Below are positions 17,975-27,078 of a DNA stretch of 64,000 nucleotides, piece by piece. Numbering within the stretch: position 1 is the first letter of the stretch; each line of letters begins with the position of its first letter. The stretch is from Alphaproteobacteria bacterium (GTDB taxonomy: Bacteria > Pseudomonadota > Alphaproteobacteria > UBA8366 > GCA-2717185): the NCBI GenBank assembly GCA_012103325.1, contig WLWY01000011.1, forward strand, positions 91,562-155,561, in the 5' to 3' direction. The position numbers were made by a program, and so were the translations under genes. Under the pieces are notes generated by a model. That model made no database searches. It saw only the letters and a program-made list of their open reading frames with translations, and was not told where the DNA came from.

Positions 17975-20900
17975 TCTGCTGCGGCCTTGGGCGGCGGGTC
18001 CTCAGCCGTTTTCTCGAAAGCGGGACCAGGTTCCTTGATCCAATGCCTCGAGACGCGCACAAGTGCGCGGCCGCGGCGCAATTCCCGTTCCTCCTTAGCC
18101 ATTTTCACGACATGCGGAAACTCGCCGACGGAATCGAGGTCCTTGACGTTGGTCGTAAACACGAGTTGGACGTCCATGGCGCGAGCGAGTTCGCGCTGAG
18201 TCCTGAGGAACAATGAGTGCGTGACCTTGCCGAACGGGTTATCGACCAGGAGTACACCCCCCATCGCAGTGCGCGTGTCGGCCAATCCTTCGGCCCGCAG
18301 GCGACTCAATACGAGGTAGAGGAGCAACGCGGCCGTCAGCCCCTCGCCCCCTGACGAAGCGAGGCGGTCGATTGGACAGTACTGAATGTCACCGACATCG
18401 TTCGGCTTGAGGATCTCAATTCCGAGGCGATCGCGGTTCATCACCTGCCGCATCTCGTCGATCAGATCGGCGGCGATTGCATGTCCGCTCTCGGGAATGC
18501 GGTCCGTTTTAATCAAGCGCTCGATATACTGACGGATCACGTGTCTGCGGGTTTCGACCGCCACTGCGTTGAAGCGGACGGGCATCCGCAGCACCGAATG
18601 GCCGCCGAGCCGCTCGACGCGGTCCGGGACGACTCCACGCTCGCAGGCCAGTCGCAGCTTCAGTTGGGCGTCGCGAAGAAGGTCCTCGAGACGCTCGGTC
18701 TGATAGTCAAAATCGCTCTGCACACTCGCCTGGTCGTTCTCAACTGCAGCGAGCGTCTGCGCGACTGTTGTAGCGTGGGAATCGGCGTGAGCGATCGCGT
18801 CCTCAAGTGGCTTCACGCGGATCAGATTGGAGAGCCGAGCATCTGCTTCCTGGAAGAGATCGGATTGCGCAAACGCTCGGATCTTCTCGAATTCCCGTTC
18901 CGCTGTATCGCGGGTTTCCCTCAATGCCTGTTGCGCATCCGAAAGGGCCTTGCGTGACCGTCCGACCTGCCGCTCAAGCTGTTTTTCCTCGACCTCGAGC
19001 TCGAGGTCGCCCAGCGGCGCTGTCAGATCTTCCTGAAACGCATTGGCGTGAGTGCGGCTGAGCTTTGCATATTGAATCTGTTGGTCGCGACGCTTTGCCA
19101 CCGCTTCGCGCTCCTGCTCCAGCTGGGGCAGTTCCGTTTCCAGCACGGTGAACTCCGCGCCGAACCGCTCCAAGGCCATCTCTAGATCGGATCGTGTCCG
19201 AGTGAGAAGCGGCCCTAGCAGCGGATTGAGGCGGCCGGCGAGGCCGGTGCGGAAGTGTTTCGCCCTCTGTTCTGCGTCCTTCGCCTCGTTTCTTGCAGCG
19301 CCAGCATCGCCAGCTGCCTGTTCCCACTGTTGGGTAGAACGACGCAAGCGGCCCTCCAAATCGGGAAGAGCCGCCCGACGAGACACCTCGACTTGTTCCA
19401 CATCGGGGTGAAGCCGACGATATCTGGCGAGATTCTCCCCCCGCGTCTTTGCGACTTCGTCCCGTTGCGCTTGCAGCACTTCCACCTTGTCCGCGAGCAG
19501 TGCCCGATAATTGTCTCTGAGTTGCCGGTAGCGAACGCGTTGCTCTTCGAGACGCTCGGGATCGGATTTCAGCTCATCTCCCGACCGTAACTCGATGGTC
19601 GCCAGCTCTTTCTCAAACTCTTCGATAGTGCGCTCGAGAGATCGAAGGTCCTCGCGACGATCTTCAATCTCTCTATCGATCGCCTCGATCCGGCTTGCAA
19701 TGTTGCTCTGGGCCGCCCGCGCTTCTTCGATTTCATGTTCAACTTGTTGAAGCTGCGCCCGTTTTTCGGGCTCCTGATTTTCGAATTCATTAACGAAAAT
19801 CTCCAAATGCTCGATTCGGACCGCAAGTCTACCCCGTTCGTCCTTGACTTGGTCGACCTCGTCCCGGCGGGATCGAATTTCTCCATGAATACCTTCGATT
19901 TCGACCTGATGCTCAGTGAGTTGCTCGGCAAGGCGCGCTAGCTGACCATGCAGCTCTGCGCAGTTTGCAGCCAGGCGTGCCAGCCTACCAGCGCCCCAGT
20001 CGGTGACCCACGCGCTTACTACCTGTCTTGCTTCGCGCGCTTTTTGGTCATCCTCATCCGCGTTCGCAATTTCCTCCTCGAGACCTTGTATCTGCTTCTG
20101 CAAGGTATCCAGGAGTAGGCGTGCTTGCGCTCGGTCATAGGCCTCCGGTCTATCCACCGTTACGACGATCGCGTCGGCCGCAGCCTCTGCCGGCTCGATG
20201 GTCGCGCGCGAGATCACAATCGTGCGGGTCAGGCCAAGATTCGAGAAATCGAGTGCCTGGGCCCTCTCATATGCGTCTTTCCCTTGCACGGCTACGCCGG
20301 CAAATCGGGCCGGAAAGTGACCCGCGAAGTCACGAATGGCCTCGGGATCGATATCCTGGCCGGCAAGCCAGGATGCAAAGGGCATTGCGCCTCTCACCCC
20401 GTGGGAATCAAGAAAGTTGGCGAGTCGCGAGGTATTCTCGTCGACCGCGGCGAGCCCAGTCCGCTGAATGGACTCGGCATCGGCCTCTTTGACCTCTCGC
20501 TCCCGCTGCGCACGGCGCGCGGCAGTGCGAGACCTTTCGACGCATTCGGTAAGCGCGGCATCGACCGACGGCGACTCCGGATCGATTGGGGCAGCTGCAC
20601 ACAATTCGGTCAGATAAGGGTCGTTGGCCAGCACGTCTCGCCTATCCTGAGCCTTTGCCAGCCGACTCTGTTCCGATTCGAGTTGGGCCTCTGTAGCTCC
20701 TTCTTTGCGTTGCAGACGCTCCTTTTCGTCGCTCAAGGCCGATAGTCGGGATTCAAGCTCCCGCACCGCGCCTTCCGCTCGTGCGATCTGGACGTCGAGA
20801 CGGCGGTCGTGTTCCAGCGCATCATAGACCGACATACGCGCCGGGGTCCCTTCGGCCAAATAGCCTTTGGCGATCAGCAACGCTTTAGTCTTCTCCGCAT

Positions 20901-22323
20901 GCTCCAACCAAGCACAGATTTCTGCCGCCTGTTTTTGCACGCCTTCCACCTCGCCATTGAGTATTCGAGTGGTTTCTTGTGCTTTCAGGCGCTCCTGCCC
21001 GAGCTGCTCGATCGCACGGCGCGTTGCATCAAATTCGTTCCGTCTGTCTGCAATAAATCTTTGAAGCGAGGAATAAAGCGCATCTCCTGCAGCTTCTGCT
21101 TCCCTTTTGGGTATGGTGATGGAAATTGTCTCTTGTGCGATCGCACGATCGAGCTCTTCCAGGCGGGCGCTCGCTCCCGCGATGGGTGCCCATTCGCGGG
21201 CGGCTTCGTAGAGTTCCTGTTCCAGTCGCAGCTTGTCACGGTGCCGCTCGCTGTTTTCGCAAGTGCGCCGCGCCTCACGCGCCTTCTGCTCTTCCAAGGC
21301 GGCCTCGTATACGGCCTGTTGGTCAGCCGTTTCTCTTTTCTGCTTTGATTTCTCGGCGATTCTATCCGCCACTTCATGGACCTGCTCATCCAGCGCGTTG
21401 GCATCTGCTTCGAGTTTCCTTGCTTGAGTCAGCAGGGCTCGTTTCAGCGCGCCGGCAACGGCTTCCGCTTTCGCCAACGCCGCCTTCACGCGCCGCGCCG
21501 CATCGGCCGTCGGGCAGAAACGGTCGTAGTATTCTACGAGCGACTGAAGCTGCCGAGCTCTCTCGGCGAGCTTGTCCAGGCCGGCGAGCTTATGAAGACC
21601 TTCGGAGAGGTCCGCGCGAACATCCTTTGCGCGCCGGTCATCCATAACGACATCGAGAAAGCGGCGAACGAAGTGGGCTTCGTTGTCAAACCGCAAGAAG
21701 GCATCGATCCCGCCTTCGTCCTTATTGAGGTCAACCTGCTGGGCGAGGAGCTCGACATCAATCTTTTCCGCTTCCAGGCGAGCTTGCCAGTCTCTCTGGT
21801 TGTCCGTTCGAAAAAACCCATGACTGGCGCCACGCAAATGCGCGCATTGCTGCAGCCAGCGGACGACCTCATCGCGGGTGCCCAAGCGAGACTTCTCGTT
21901 CTGACCGATTCTTCTCGACGGCAGGTCGTCGAAGCCGAAAATCGTGTCAGGCCGGAAGCTGAAAAAAAAGCGATCAAGATTAACACCCTGCTCGCGCGTG
22001 TGCGGAACCACAATCTGGCCCGTAACCAGGCGCGAACCGCCTTCTCGCAACCACTCAACGGCGATAAGTGCGGGTCTCGCGTTGAAGCAGTCCTCGAACC
22101 GCTCGTGTCGTTTGGAAAGGGTCCGCAGGAACCGTGAGACGCGAGTGTCAAAACAAGAGAAGAAAAGCGCCAAGGCAGTGGTCTTGCCGCTGCCGTTCAT
22201 CGCATGCAGGACAGTATCCGCAGGCTCGTCGGTTTCCGGGTGCGTGAAGGGAATGGTAACGCCATCGAAGAAAGCGCCGGGATGACCGACGTTGTCCATG
22301 TGGAGACGGAGGAGCTTGTGCAT
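17971..22323 (-). CDS. jetC: JetC: Wadjet SMC-like ATPase
   Basis: 1450 residues with SMC architecture. The N-terminal ATPase half has Walker A HAMNGSGKTTALALFF near residue 45. Long heptad-rich coiled coils span roughly 270-560 and 700-1240, with a non-coiled hinge-like middle (about 590-690). The C-terminal half has the signature LASSGGEGLTAALLLYLVL and Walker B MGGVLLVDNPFGKV. Where classical SMC proteins have Glu after the Walker B Asp, this one has Asn. JetC with JetA and JetB forms a loop-extruding motor that recognises small circular DNA. The start lies 14 bp after jetB. The downstream gene overlaps it by 4 bp. Confidence 0.93.
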   Translation of the reverse strand: MHKLLRLHMDNVGHPGAFFDGVTIPFTHPETDEPADTVLHAMNGSGKTTALALFFSCFDTRVSRFLRTLSKRHERFEDCFNARPALIAVEWLREGGSRLVTGQIVVPHTREQGVNLDRFFFSFRPDTIFGFDDLPSRRIGQNEKSRLGTRDEVVRWLQQCAHLRGASHGFFRTDNQRDWQARLEAEKIDVELLAQQVDLNKDEGGIDAFLRFDNEAHFVRRFLDVVMDDRRAKDVRADLSEGLHKLAGLDKLAERARQLQSLVEYYDRFCPTADAARRVKAALAKAEAVAGALKRALLTQARKLEADANALDEQVHEVADRIAEKSKQKRETADQQAVYEAALEEQKAREARRTCENSERHRDKLRLEQELYEAAREWAPIAGASARLEELDRAIAQETISITIPKREAEAAGDALYSSLQRFIADRRNEFDATRRAIEQLGQERLKAQETTRILNGEVEGVQKQAAEICAWLEHAEKTKALLIAKGYLAEGTPARMSVYDALEHDRRLDVQIARAEGAVRELESRLSALSDEKERLQRKEGATEAQLESEQSRLAKAQDRRDVLANDPYLTELCAAAPIDPESPSVDAALTECVERSRTAARRAQREREVKEADAESIQRTGLAAVDENTSRLANFLDSHGVRGAMPFASWLAGQDIDPEAIRDFAGHFPARFAGVAVQGKDAYERAQALDFSNLGLTRTIVISRATIEPAEAAADAIVVTVDRPEAYDRAQARLLLDTLQKQIQGLEEEIANADEDDQKAREARQVVSAWVTDWGAGRLARLAANCAELHGQLARLAEQLTEHQVEIEGIHGEIRSRRDEVDQVKDERGRLAVRIEHLEIFVNEFENQEPEKRAQLQQVEHEIEEARAAQSNIASRIEAIDREIEDRREDLRSLERTIEEFEKELATIELRSGDELKSDPERLEEQRVRYRQLRDNYRALLADKVEVLQAQRDEVAKTRGENLARYRRLHPDVEQVEVSRRAALPDLEGRLRRSTQQWEQAAGDAGAARNEAKDAEQRAKHFRTGLAGRLNPLLGPLLTRTRSDLEMALERFGAEFTVLETELPQLEQEREAVAKRRDQQIQYAKLSRTHANAFQEDLTAPLGDLELEVEEKQLERQVGRSRKALSDAQQALRETRDTAEREFEKIRAFAQSDLFQEADARLSNLIRVKPLEDAIAHADSHATTVAQTLAAVENDQASVQSDFDYQTERLEDLLRDAQLKLRLACERGVVPDRVERLGGHSVLRMPVRFNAVAVETRRHVIRQYIERLIKTDRIPESGHAIAADLIDEMRQVMNRDRLGIEILKPNDVGDIQYCPIDRLASSGGEGLTAALLLYLVLSRLRAEGLADTRTAMGGVLLVDNPFGKVTHSLFLRTQRELARAMDVQLVFTTNVKDLDSVGEFPHVVKMAKEERELRRGRALVRVSRHWIKEPGPAFEKTAEDPPPKAAAE

Positions 22324-22337
22324 GAATGGTTTATCTT

Positions 22338-23114
22338 TCAGGCGACGATCTGATCCGCTTCGAGAGCTCGCACCAACCGGTCGTACAGCGTGTCGTCGGC
22401 CATCGCGCTTCGCAATTGCAGACGAAAGCGTTCGGTCGGATAGTAGCTTTCCATTTCCCCCGCAACATTCGGCCGCAGCAGATCGTGATCGACCAGTCGG
22501 CTGACTACAAGCTTGACCATGCCGTAACGCGAGGACGTGTTGGCGCGTTCCTGTCTTTCGTGATGTTGTTCAGCGTTGGCGGTGACGGAGCGCTCCATAC
22601 GACGTGGCTTCGCGATAAGGCGCCGCCACGCTTCTTGCAGTACGTCGCTGCGCCGCTCCGGGTCGCCGTCGGTCTCTACCTTGAGCTGCTCGCAAAGCTC
22701 GTCGAGGATGCCCTCGATCTGACCGATCGTGAGTTCCTGGATCGTATCCCGCAGTCCGGAAAGATCGTTTCCCGAACGGAAGAAGGCTGCTCCGATCGCG
22801 ATTAACACCAAGGCAAGAATGCCACGGTCTACCTCCGGCATGTTTCGACGAAAATCCGACAGGCGCGCAGTAAACGCACTGGCTTCCGAACTCGGGCGGA
22901 GAATCAGCTTTTGCCTCGTCGTCCCGATGACTTCCAGTTCGAGCAACCGCGCATACGCCCTTACGGTCTCGCGCCATTCCGGTGACGCGTCCCAATGCAG
23001 TAACAGCTCGGCATATTCGCGATCCTGTGCCGCGGAAGCCTTCGGTCGCAGCGCTTTGTATACAAGACGCACTGCCTTCTCGGAGCCGTTGAGGTGTGCG
23101 GTTTCAGTTGTCAT
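22338..23114 (-). CDS. jetB: JetB: Wadjet MukE-like subunit
   Basis: 258 residues, largely helical, ending in a winged-helix-like region (GMVKLVVSRLVDHDLLRP, YYPTERFRLQLR). The assignment rests on operon position and size between the jetA-like and jetC genes (13 and 14 bp gaps). Sequence motifs alone would not identify it. JetB is the kite-type subunit that bridges the JetA kleisin and the JetC heads. The strain-specific sequence is diverged, so the Wadjet type (I, II or III) cannot be fixed from this gene. Confidence 0.8.
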   Translation of the reverse strand: MTTETAHLNGSEKAVRLVYKALRPKASAAQDREYAELLLHWDASPEWRETVRAYARLLELEVIGTTRQKLILRPSSEASAFTARLSDFRRNMPEVDRGILALVLIAIGAAFFRSGNDLSGLRDTIQELTIGQIEGILDELCEQLKVETDGDPERRSDVLQEAWRRLIAKPRRMERSVTANAEQHHERQERANTSSRYGMVKLVVSRLVDHDLLRPNVAGEMESYYPTERFRLQLRSAMADDTLYDRLVRALEADQIVA

Positions 23115-23127
23115 CCCTTTTATCCCT

Positions 23128-24564
23128 TCAAGCTGCCTCCCTCCAACGGAACATCACATCGTCGCCGATAAAACCGCGATTTCGGTATGCACCACTTAGC
23201 TCGACGATGAGGTCGTATGGGTCATCGCTGGCAGCCATGGAGCGGATGGCTACAAGCACAAGACATCGTAGGTCGCTCTCGCTCAGACCCTGGTCAACAG
23301 CCAAGCTGAGAAGCTGCGACAATTGCGCCTTCCCCAGTTGAGCCACCTGTAGCGCAAACCATTGCGCGATCCGCTCAAACTGCTCAGGCGGATGTCGCGG
23401 CCGAAGCGGCTCAAGCGGTACGATCAGGTCTTCTTCCTCTTCGACCGGATCCTCAGGGCGGTCCGAAGTGGCGATCTCGAACAGCAAACCGATGTCGAGA
23501 AGCCTTGGCATGGTGGGAGCTGACAAGGACGCCCAAACGTCCTCGGAAAGAGCAACCGAAACGGCAAGCGGCGCTTTGAGGAGCGGCAGGAGCACCTCCC
23601 CTTCTGGGTCGTGGCAGGGCATCGCCGAACGTTCTTCGAACGCGTCGGTGGAGAGTTCGACGAAGCGCTCATTGGCGCGCGAGACTTCACGGTAGAGAGC
23701 GCTATGGATGCTTTGGCTCTCCTCGATGGTCTCCTTCAGCCCAAGGCTCGCGCGAAGAGCATCCGCATCGTCTTTGATTACCACCATCTTTTCCGAAAGG
23801 CGGCGTAGGAGTTCGTTCTCCTCGGTAAGCCGGCGGTTCAAGTGCTCCCGGGCACCATCGAGTTCGGGGATCACATCGGCGCACCAATCAACCGTGCCGA
23901 CGGCCCGGCGCGCCCGATAGAGCTTGTCCTGGATGAACAACTTGAAGTTTATGGACCGCACCCGCGCGCGCGCCGCAGCCCCTTGAGCGTCCTCGAACCG
24001 TCCGCGCTCGATCGCCTTGCGCATCATGATAAGCTCGGCCTCCTCGAGTAGCTCGTCGGCGACCTCGAGCATTCCCAAAAAAACCATCTGCCCGGCATCG
24101 CCTAGCTTGATCCATACCTTGTCCCCGTCCTCTGGATCGGGAATCAAGTTCAGGTAGTGAAACTCATGGAAAGACCAGTTGCTCTTGAGCGCATCAAAAT
24201 ATTCGACGGAGATGGCGCTATAGCGCTTTGCAGCATTACGCAGATGATCGTAAACCTTTCTGGCGAGCTTGAGCGCTGTCTGTTCATCAACCTCTGGGAT
24301 CATCCGTTCGATCTGGGACCGTCCCGCCGCGACAATTTCTGTTGCATCCGCGCCAGGATTGAAGGCGCTTGCCTCCATAACATGGTCCAGCATCGAGAGC
24401 GCGATGTATCGTAGGTCCACCCTGTCCGGCTCGACTCCCAGGTTGCCGAGAACGCGCGATTTAACTCGCTGGTCCGCTTCGAGACGTGCGATGGGTTCGA
24501 TCAGCAGCAGTTTCTTCTGCTGACCCGCGAGATCACCGTGCCGTGTGGCCGCTAGCTCACTCAC
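23128..24564 (-). CDS. jetA: JetA: Wadjet MukF-like kleisin subunit
   Basis: 478 residues, mostly helical, with a central coiled segment (HLNRRLTEENELLRRLSEKM) and an acidic linker (PEDPVEEEEDLIV) before a C-terminal helical domain. It is the first gene of the operon and precedes the JetB, JetC and JetD genes in the standard order, which is the main evidence. It does not show an obvious DUF3375 signature, arguing against type I. The start is GTG at 24564 with GGGAG about 10 bp upstream. JetA is the kleisin that closes the JetC ring. Confidence 0.8.
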   Translation of the reverse strand: MSELAATRHGDLAGQQKKLLLIEPIARLEADQRVKSRVLGNLGVEPDRVDLRYIALSMLDHVMEASAFNPGADATEIVAAGRSQIERMIPEVDEQTALKLARKVYDHLRNAAKRYSAISVEYFDALKSNWSFHEFHYLNLIPDPEDGDKVWIKLGDAGQMVFLGMLEVADELLEEAELIMMRKAIERGRFEDAQGAAARARVRSINFKLFIQDKLYRARRAVGTVDWCADVIPELDGAREHLNRRLTEENELLRRLSEKMVVIKDDADALRASLGLKETIEESQSIHSALYREVSRANERFVELSTDAFEERSAMPCHDPEGEVLLPLLKAPLAVSVALSEDVWASLSAPTMPRLLDIGLLFEIATSDRPEDPVEEEEDLIVPLEPLRPRHPPEQFERIAQWFALQVAQLGKAQLSQLLSLAVDQGLSESDLRCLVLVAIRSMAASDDPYDLIVELSGAYRNRGFIGDDVMFRWREAA

Positions 24565-24797
24565 CTCGGATCTGCTCCCTAGACGCGCTAATTAAACAAC
24601 CTTGGTCTATGGTTCGATTTTATTAAGCACAAAACACGAACATTTTAGACCACATGATTTGTTCATGCCAATATGCTTGTAAGTTTTTAGTTGTGAAAAA
24701 TAAATATAATTATATCTTTGCATGTAACCATCAAGCCCTCAAATTCAATCCAGCTTGTGCATGGAAGCCCCGTCTTTTCAGGCCCAGCCTCGATAAC
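24565..24797. promoter_or_regulatory. AT-rich upstream region of the Wadjet operon
   Basis: This stretch is much more AT-rich than its surroundings (for example AAATATAATTATATCT near 24704-24719) and is the only space in which a jetA promoter could lie. I could not pick a single -35/-10 pair with confidence. No palindromic operator stands out. Confidence 0.35.
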
Positions 24798-25101
24798 CGT
24801 TGGTATCTTGATGAGACATTTGCGGCGATCCGTGACAAGCGGGTGTATCCCTGGCGCGAGCTCTATGCTGAGGTCAAGATCCTGGATTTTGTTATCCGGC
24901 GTAGGCGTGATGTGAACGCCGCTAAGAAGCCGATGCGGAAGCTGCTCAAGAGGCAGGACGTTTCGCCGAAAGCGACCGTCGCCGACAAGCCTCCATCCTA
25001 TGGAGCGGTCCTGCGAGGGTTTAGTCTATCAGGTCGGCGCGAAACAAAAGGGCGGGGCAAAAGAACAATCGGGCAAAGAATTCACGTCAGCCCATTCAGT
25101 T
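24798..25101 (+). pseudogene. Degenerate IS6-family transposase fragment
   Basis: The plus frame reads RWYLDETFAAIRDKRVYPWR, KPMRKLLKRQDVSPKATVAD and YGAVLR, matching the IS6 catalytic core. A frame change follows, and another frame then reads NNRAKNSRQPIQ, the remains of the NNRAENSHQPF motif with the catalytic Glu changed to Lys. The helix-turn-helix and the C-terminus are missing. It lies just beyond the Wadjet operon's 5' end, so IS6 sequences stand on both sides of that operon. Confidence 0.8.
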
Positions 25102-25516
25102 AACGCGACAAAACGGACAAAACAGTCGAGAGGAGATCAAGCTTATAGGGCCAACCGCCTTTGAAACTCTCGATGGTTTCCGCGTCACGATCACCGGTGT
25201 GATTGATCGTGACCTTTGTGCCGCCTGCCACGGGTTCTATCCGAAACTCTACGAACGTTTCGCCAGCGTCCTGCCGACCGGCGAGAAGCCATGACCACAG
25301 CATACGGTTCGGTGGATCGTATTCCAGCAACACACAATGATAGGTGTCGGTGCCGCCCGCACCGTCTTCACACCACATTCTAAAATTCCGGCCGACCTTT
25401 GGTTCGAAATCGGTCTCCATCAACCATTCGCCCAGGGCGGTTGGATCGATGAGTGCGCGCCAAACCTTTTCAGGCGGATGCAGATAGACCCGCTCGAAGC
25501 TGATATCAAACTTCAT
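25100..25516 (-). CDS. SRPBCC/AHSA1-domain protein
   Basis: 138 residues from ATG at 25516 (MKFDISFERVYLHPPEKVWR), overlapping the ArsR gene's end by 11 bp. Conserved AHSA1/START-like pieces are PPEKVWRALIDPTALGEWLM and GGTKVTINHTGD, ending with the usual FKGGWPYKLDLL region. The fold makes a ligand-binding cavity. ArsR-SRPBCC gene pairs are common, and the SRPBCC protein is thought to bind or modify a small hydrophobic compound. The substrate is unknown. Confidence 0.85.
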   Translation of the reverse strand: MKFDISFERVYLHPPEKVWRALIDPTALGEWLMETDFEPKVGRNFRMWCEDGAGGTDTYHCVLLEYDPPNRMLWSWLLAGRQDAGETFVEFRIEPVAGGTKVTINHTGDRDAETIESFKGGWPYKLDLLSTVLSVLSR

Positions 25517-25814
25517 CGCTTCGATCGAGATACTCGCCAAGCCGGTCGAGGCGCGTCTCCCAGAATTGACGGTATTGCTCCGTCCACTCGTAAACCTCCT
25601 TCAGGGCTTGCGGGCTTGCCCTGTAAAATCGAAACTGCCCCTGCCGCCGTCGCGCCACAAGTCCGCTCGCCAGAAGTATCTGAAGGTGCTGCGACACCGC
25701 TCCGATCGTGACATCGAAATGGGGCATTAGCTCCTGCACTGACCGTTCCTGTCCGGATAACAGCTCAAGCAGCCTGCGTCGGCTCCCGTCGGCAATCGCA
25801 TGATAAACGTCCAA
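25506..25814 (-). CDS. ArsR-family winged-helix repressor
   Basis: 102 residues from TTG at 25814. This start is chosen because GGAG lies 7-8 bp upstream, the protein then opens LDVYHAIADGSRRRLLELLS like its relatives, and any earlier start would run through the palindrome at 25841-25864. Helix-turn-helix: SVQELMPHFDVTIGAVSQHLQIL. Metal-binding ArsR cysteines are absent, so it belongs to the non-metal branch that pairs with SRPBCC proteins. It overlaps the SRPBCC gene and faces away from the DUF899 gene. It probably represses both through the shared palindrome. Confidence 0.9.
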   Translation of the reverse strand: MDVYHAIADGSRRRLLELLSGQERSVQELMPHFDVTIGAVSQHLQILLASGLVARRRQGQFRFYRASPQALKEVYEWTEQYRQFWETRLDRLGEYLDRSDEV

Positions 25815-25840
25815 ACCCTTGCTCCGCTCGCCTAATTCTA

Positions 25841-25864
25841 ATATTATAGTAATTACTATAATAT
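25841..25864. promoter_or_regulatory. Perfect 24-bp palindrome, probable ArsR operator
   Basis: The half-site ATATTATAGTAA is followed directly by its exact reverse complement. It lies between the divergent ArsR (start 25814) and DUF899 (start 25924) genes. The size and AT-rich composition fit operators of non-metal ArsR repressors. Confidence 0.75.
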
Positions 25865-25923
25865 ATAATCTGGGCATACCGATGCAAGCGCTTGCATCTC
25901 TAGAGCATAGGAGAGAGCGAAAA

Positions 25924-26634
25924 ATGACGGAATCCCGCCAAGTCGTCTCACACGAAGACTGGGTCGAAGCTCGCAAGCAACTCCTCGAAAAAGAAAAGGC
26001 GTTTACGCGGGCTCGTGATGCCCTCAGCCACGAGCGCCGATCACTACCCTGGGAGCGGATTGAGAAGCGCTACGTGTTTGACGGACCGGAGGGAAAAGTC
26101 TCGCTTGCCGATCTGTTCGACGGACGCAGTCAGCTTATCGTGTATCACTTTATGTATGGTCCTGATTGGGACGCCGGATGCAAAAGCTGCTCGTTCACCG
26201 CCGATCATTTTAACCCGGCCATTGTCCACCTCAATCAAAGGGACGTCTCCATGGCCGCGGTGTCGAAGGCGCCGCTGGCTGTACTGGAAAAATTCAAGAC
26301 TCGAATGGGTTGGACTTTTAGGTGGGTCTCTTCAAACGAAAATGATTTTAACGAGGATTATCACGTCTCCTTCACCCAGGAAGAGGTCGATAAAGGCGAC
26401 GCCTATTACAATTACAAGAAACAAGGCTTTCCAAGCACGGAGGCGCCCGGCGCCAGCGTTTTCTTCAAAGAAGCCGACGACACGATTTTCCACACCTATT
26501 CCGTTTATGAACGTGGGCTCGACATGTTCATAACCGCCTACCACTACCTCGACCTGGTACCAAAAGGACGAGATGAAGACGGCTTGTCATCCACTATGGA
26601 ATGGCTCCGCCTTCACGACGAATACAACAGCTAG
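25924..26634 (+). CDS. DUF899 thioredoxin-like family protein
   Basis: 236 residues from ATG at 25924, which has AGGAG upstream. An earlier in-frame ATG would start inside the operator. Full-length family hallmarks: VVSHEDWVEARKQLLEKEKA, RYVFDGPEGKVSLADLFDGR, QLIVYHFMYGPDWDAGCKSC (the single CxxC-like pair) and GLDMFITAYHYLDLVPKGRD. The family has a thioredoxin-like fold and unknown chemistry. Divergent pairing with ArsR/SRPBCC suggests control by the same ligand. Confidence 0.92.
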   Translation: MTESRQVVSHEDWVEARKQLLEKEKAFTRARDALSHERRSLPWERIEKRYVFDGPEGKVSLADLFDGRSQLIVYHFMYGPDWDAGCKSCSFTADHFNPAIVHLNQRDVSMAAVSKAPLAVLEKFKTRMGWTFRWVSSNENDFNEDYHVSFTQEEVDKGDAYYNYKKQGFPSTEAPGASVFFKEADDTIFHTYSVYERGLDMFITAYHYLDLVPKGRDEDGLSSTMEWLRLHDEYNS

Positions 26635-26661
26635 ACCAACACGAGAGTGAGGGAAAACGCC

Positions 26662-27078
26662 ATGTCGCTAACGATTGTAAATGACTATTTTTTCAAGCCC
26701 GACGGAAACGTTGATGAGGGTGAAGCCGCAGCGGCTGAGCTGGTTGAATATTTTTCCGCGGAAGTGCCGGAAGTTGAGTCATCGCTTTGGCTTGAAGCAA
26801 ATGAAGACTTCTCAGCTGGTCCCAAAGGCGCTGACGTCAGACACGAAGGTCACGTCATGGTGGCCGCCGTCGGCCAGGAAGCCCAGAGGAAGTTCACGCC
26901 GAACACGTTCAAGCCACATCAATCAGCCCACGACTGGGACAGCGTCACCGGACACCTGGGCCGGCTGGCGGCGAAGTGCGGGAGGCCGTGGGGTCGCTCT
27001 TCGACCAGATGCGCTACCTCGGCTACAGCGGGACCGCCAGGATCGAGGACTAGGCCGGGGCACCGCGCTCCTGGATGA
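26662..27078 (+). CDS. Hypothetical protein with a foreign 3' end
   Basis: The ATG at 26662 has GAGGG 8 bp upstream. The first 90 residues or so (MSLTIVNDYFFKPDGNVDEG, EVPEVESSLWLEANEDF) look like a normal small protein, weakly like a NIPSNAP or dimeric alpha-beta barrel domain. From about 26930 the sequence turns sharply GC-rich and the reading becomes low-complexity (RPWGRSSTRCATSATAGPPG). The real C-terminus was therefore probably replaced by recombination. I treat it as a truncated chimera that may still be translated. Confidence 0.45.
   Translation: MSLTIVNDYFFKPDGNVDEGEAAAAELVEYFSAEVPEVESSLWLEANEDFSAGPKGADVRHEGHVMVAAVGQEAQRKFTPNTFKPHQSAHDWDSVTGHLGRLAAKCGRPWGRSSTRCATSATAGPPGSRTRPGHRAPG
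26952..27053 (+). pseudogene. C-terminal tail of an unknown foreign gene
   Basis: In the frame ending at TAG 27051-27053 the sequence reads GGEVREAVGSLFDQMRYLGY then SGTARIED and stop. It looks like the genuine end of a gene. No start or upstream part exists in this frame before the composition boundary. Its stop overlaps the stop of the minus-strand gene that follows. I do not recognise the family. Confidence 0.4.

Noticed and set aside
26662..26930. Firm NIPSNAP assignment for the truncated gene
   Set aside because: Only a vague N-terminal resemblance; the C-terminus is missing, so the family cannot be supported.
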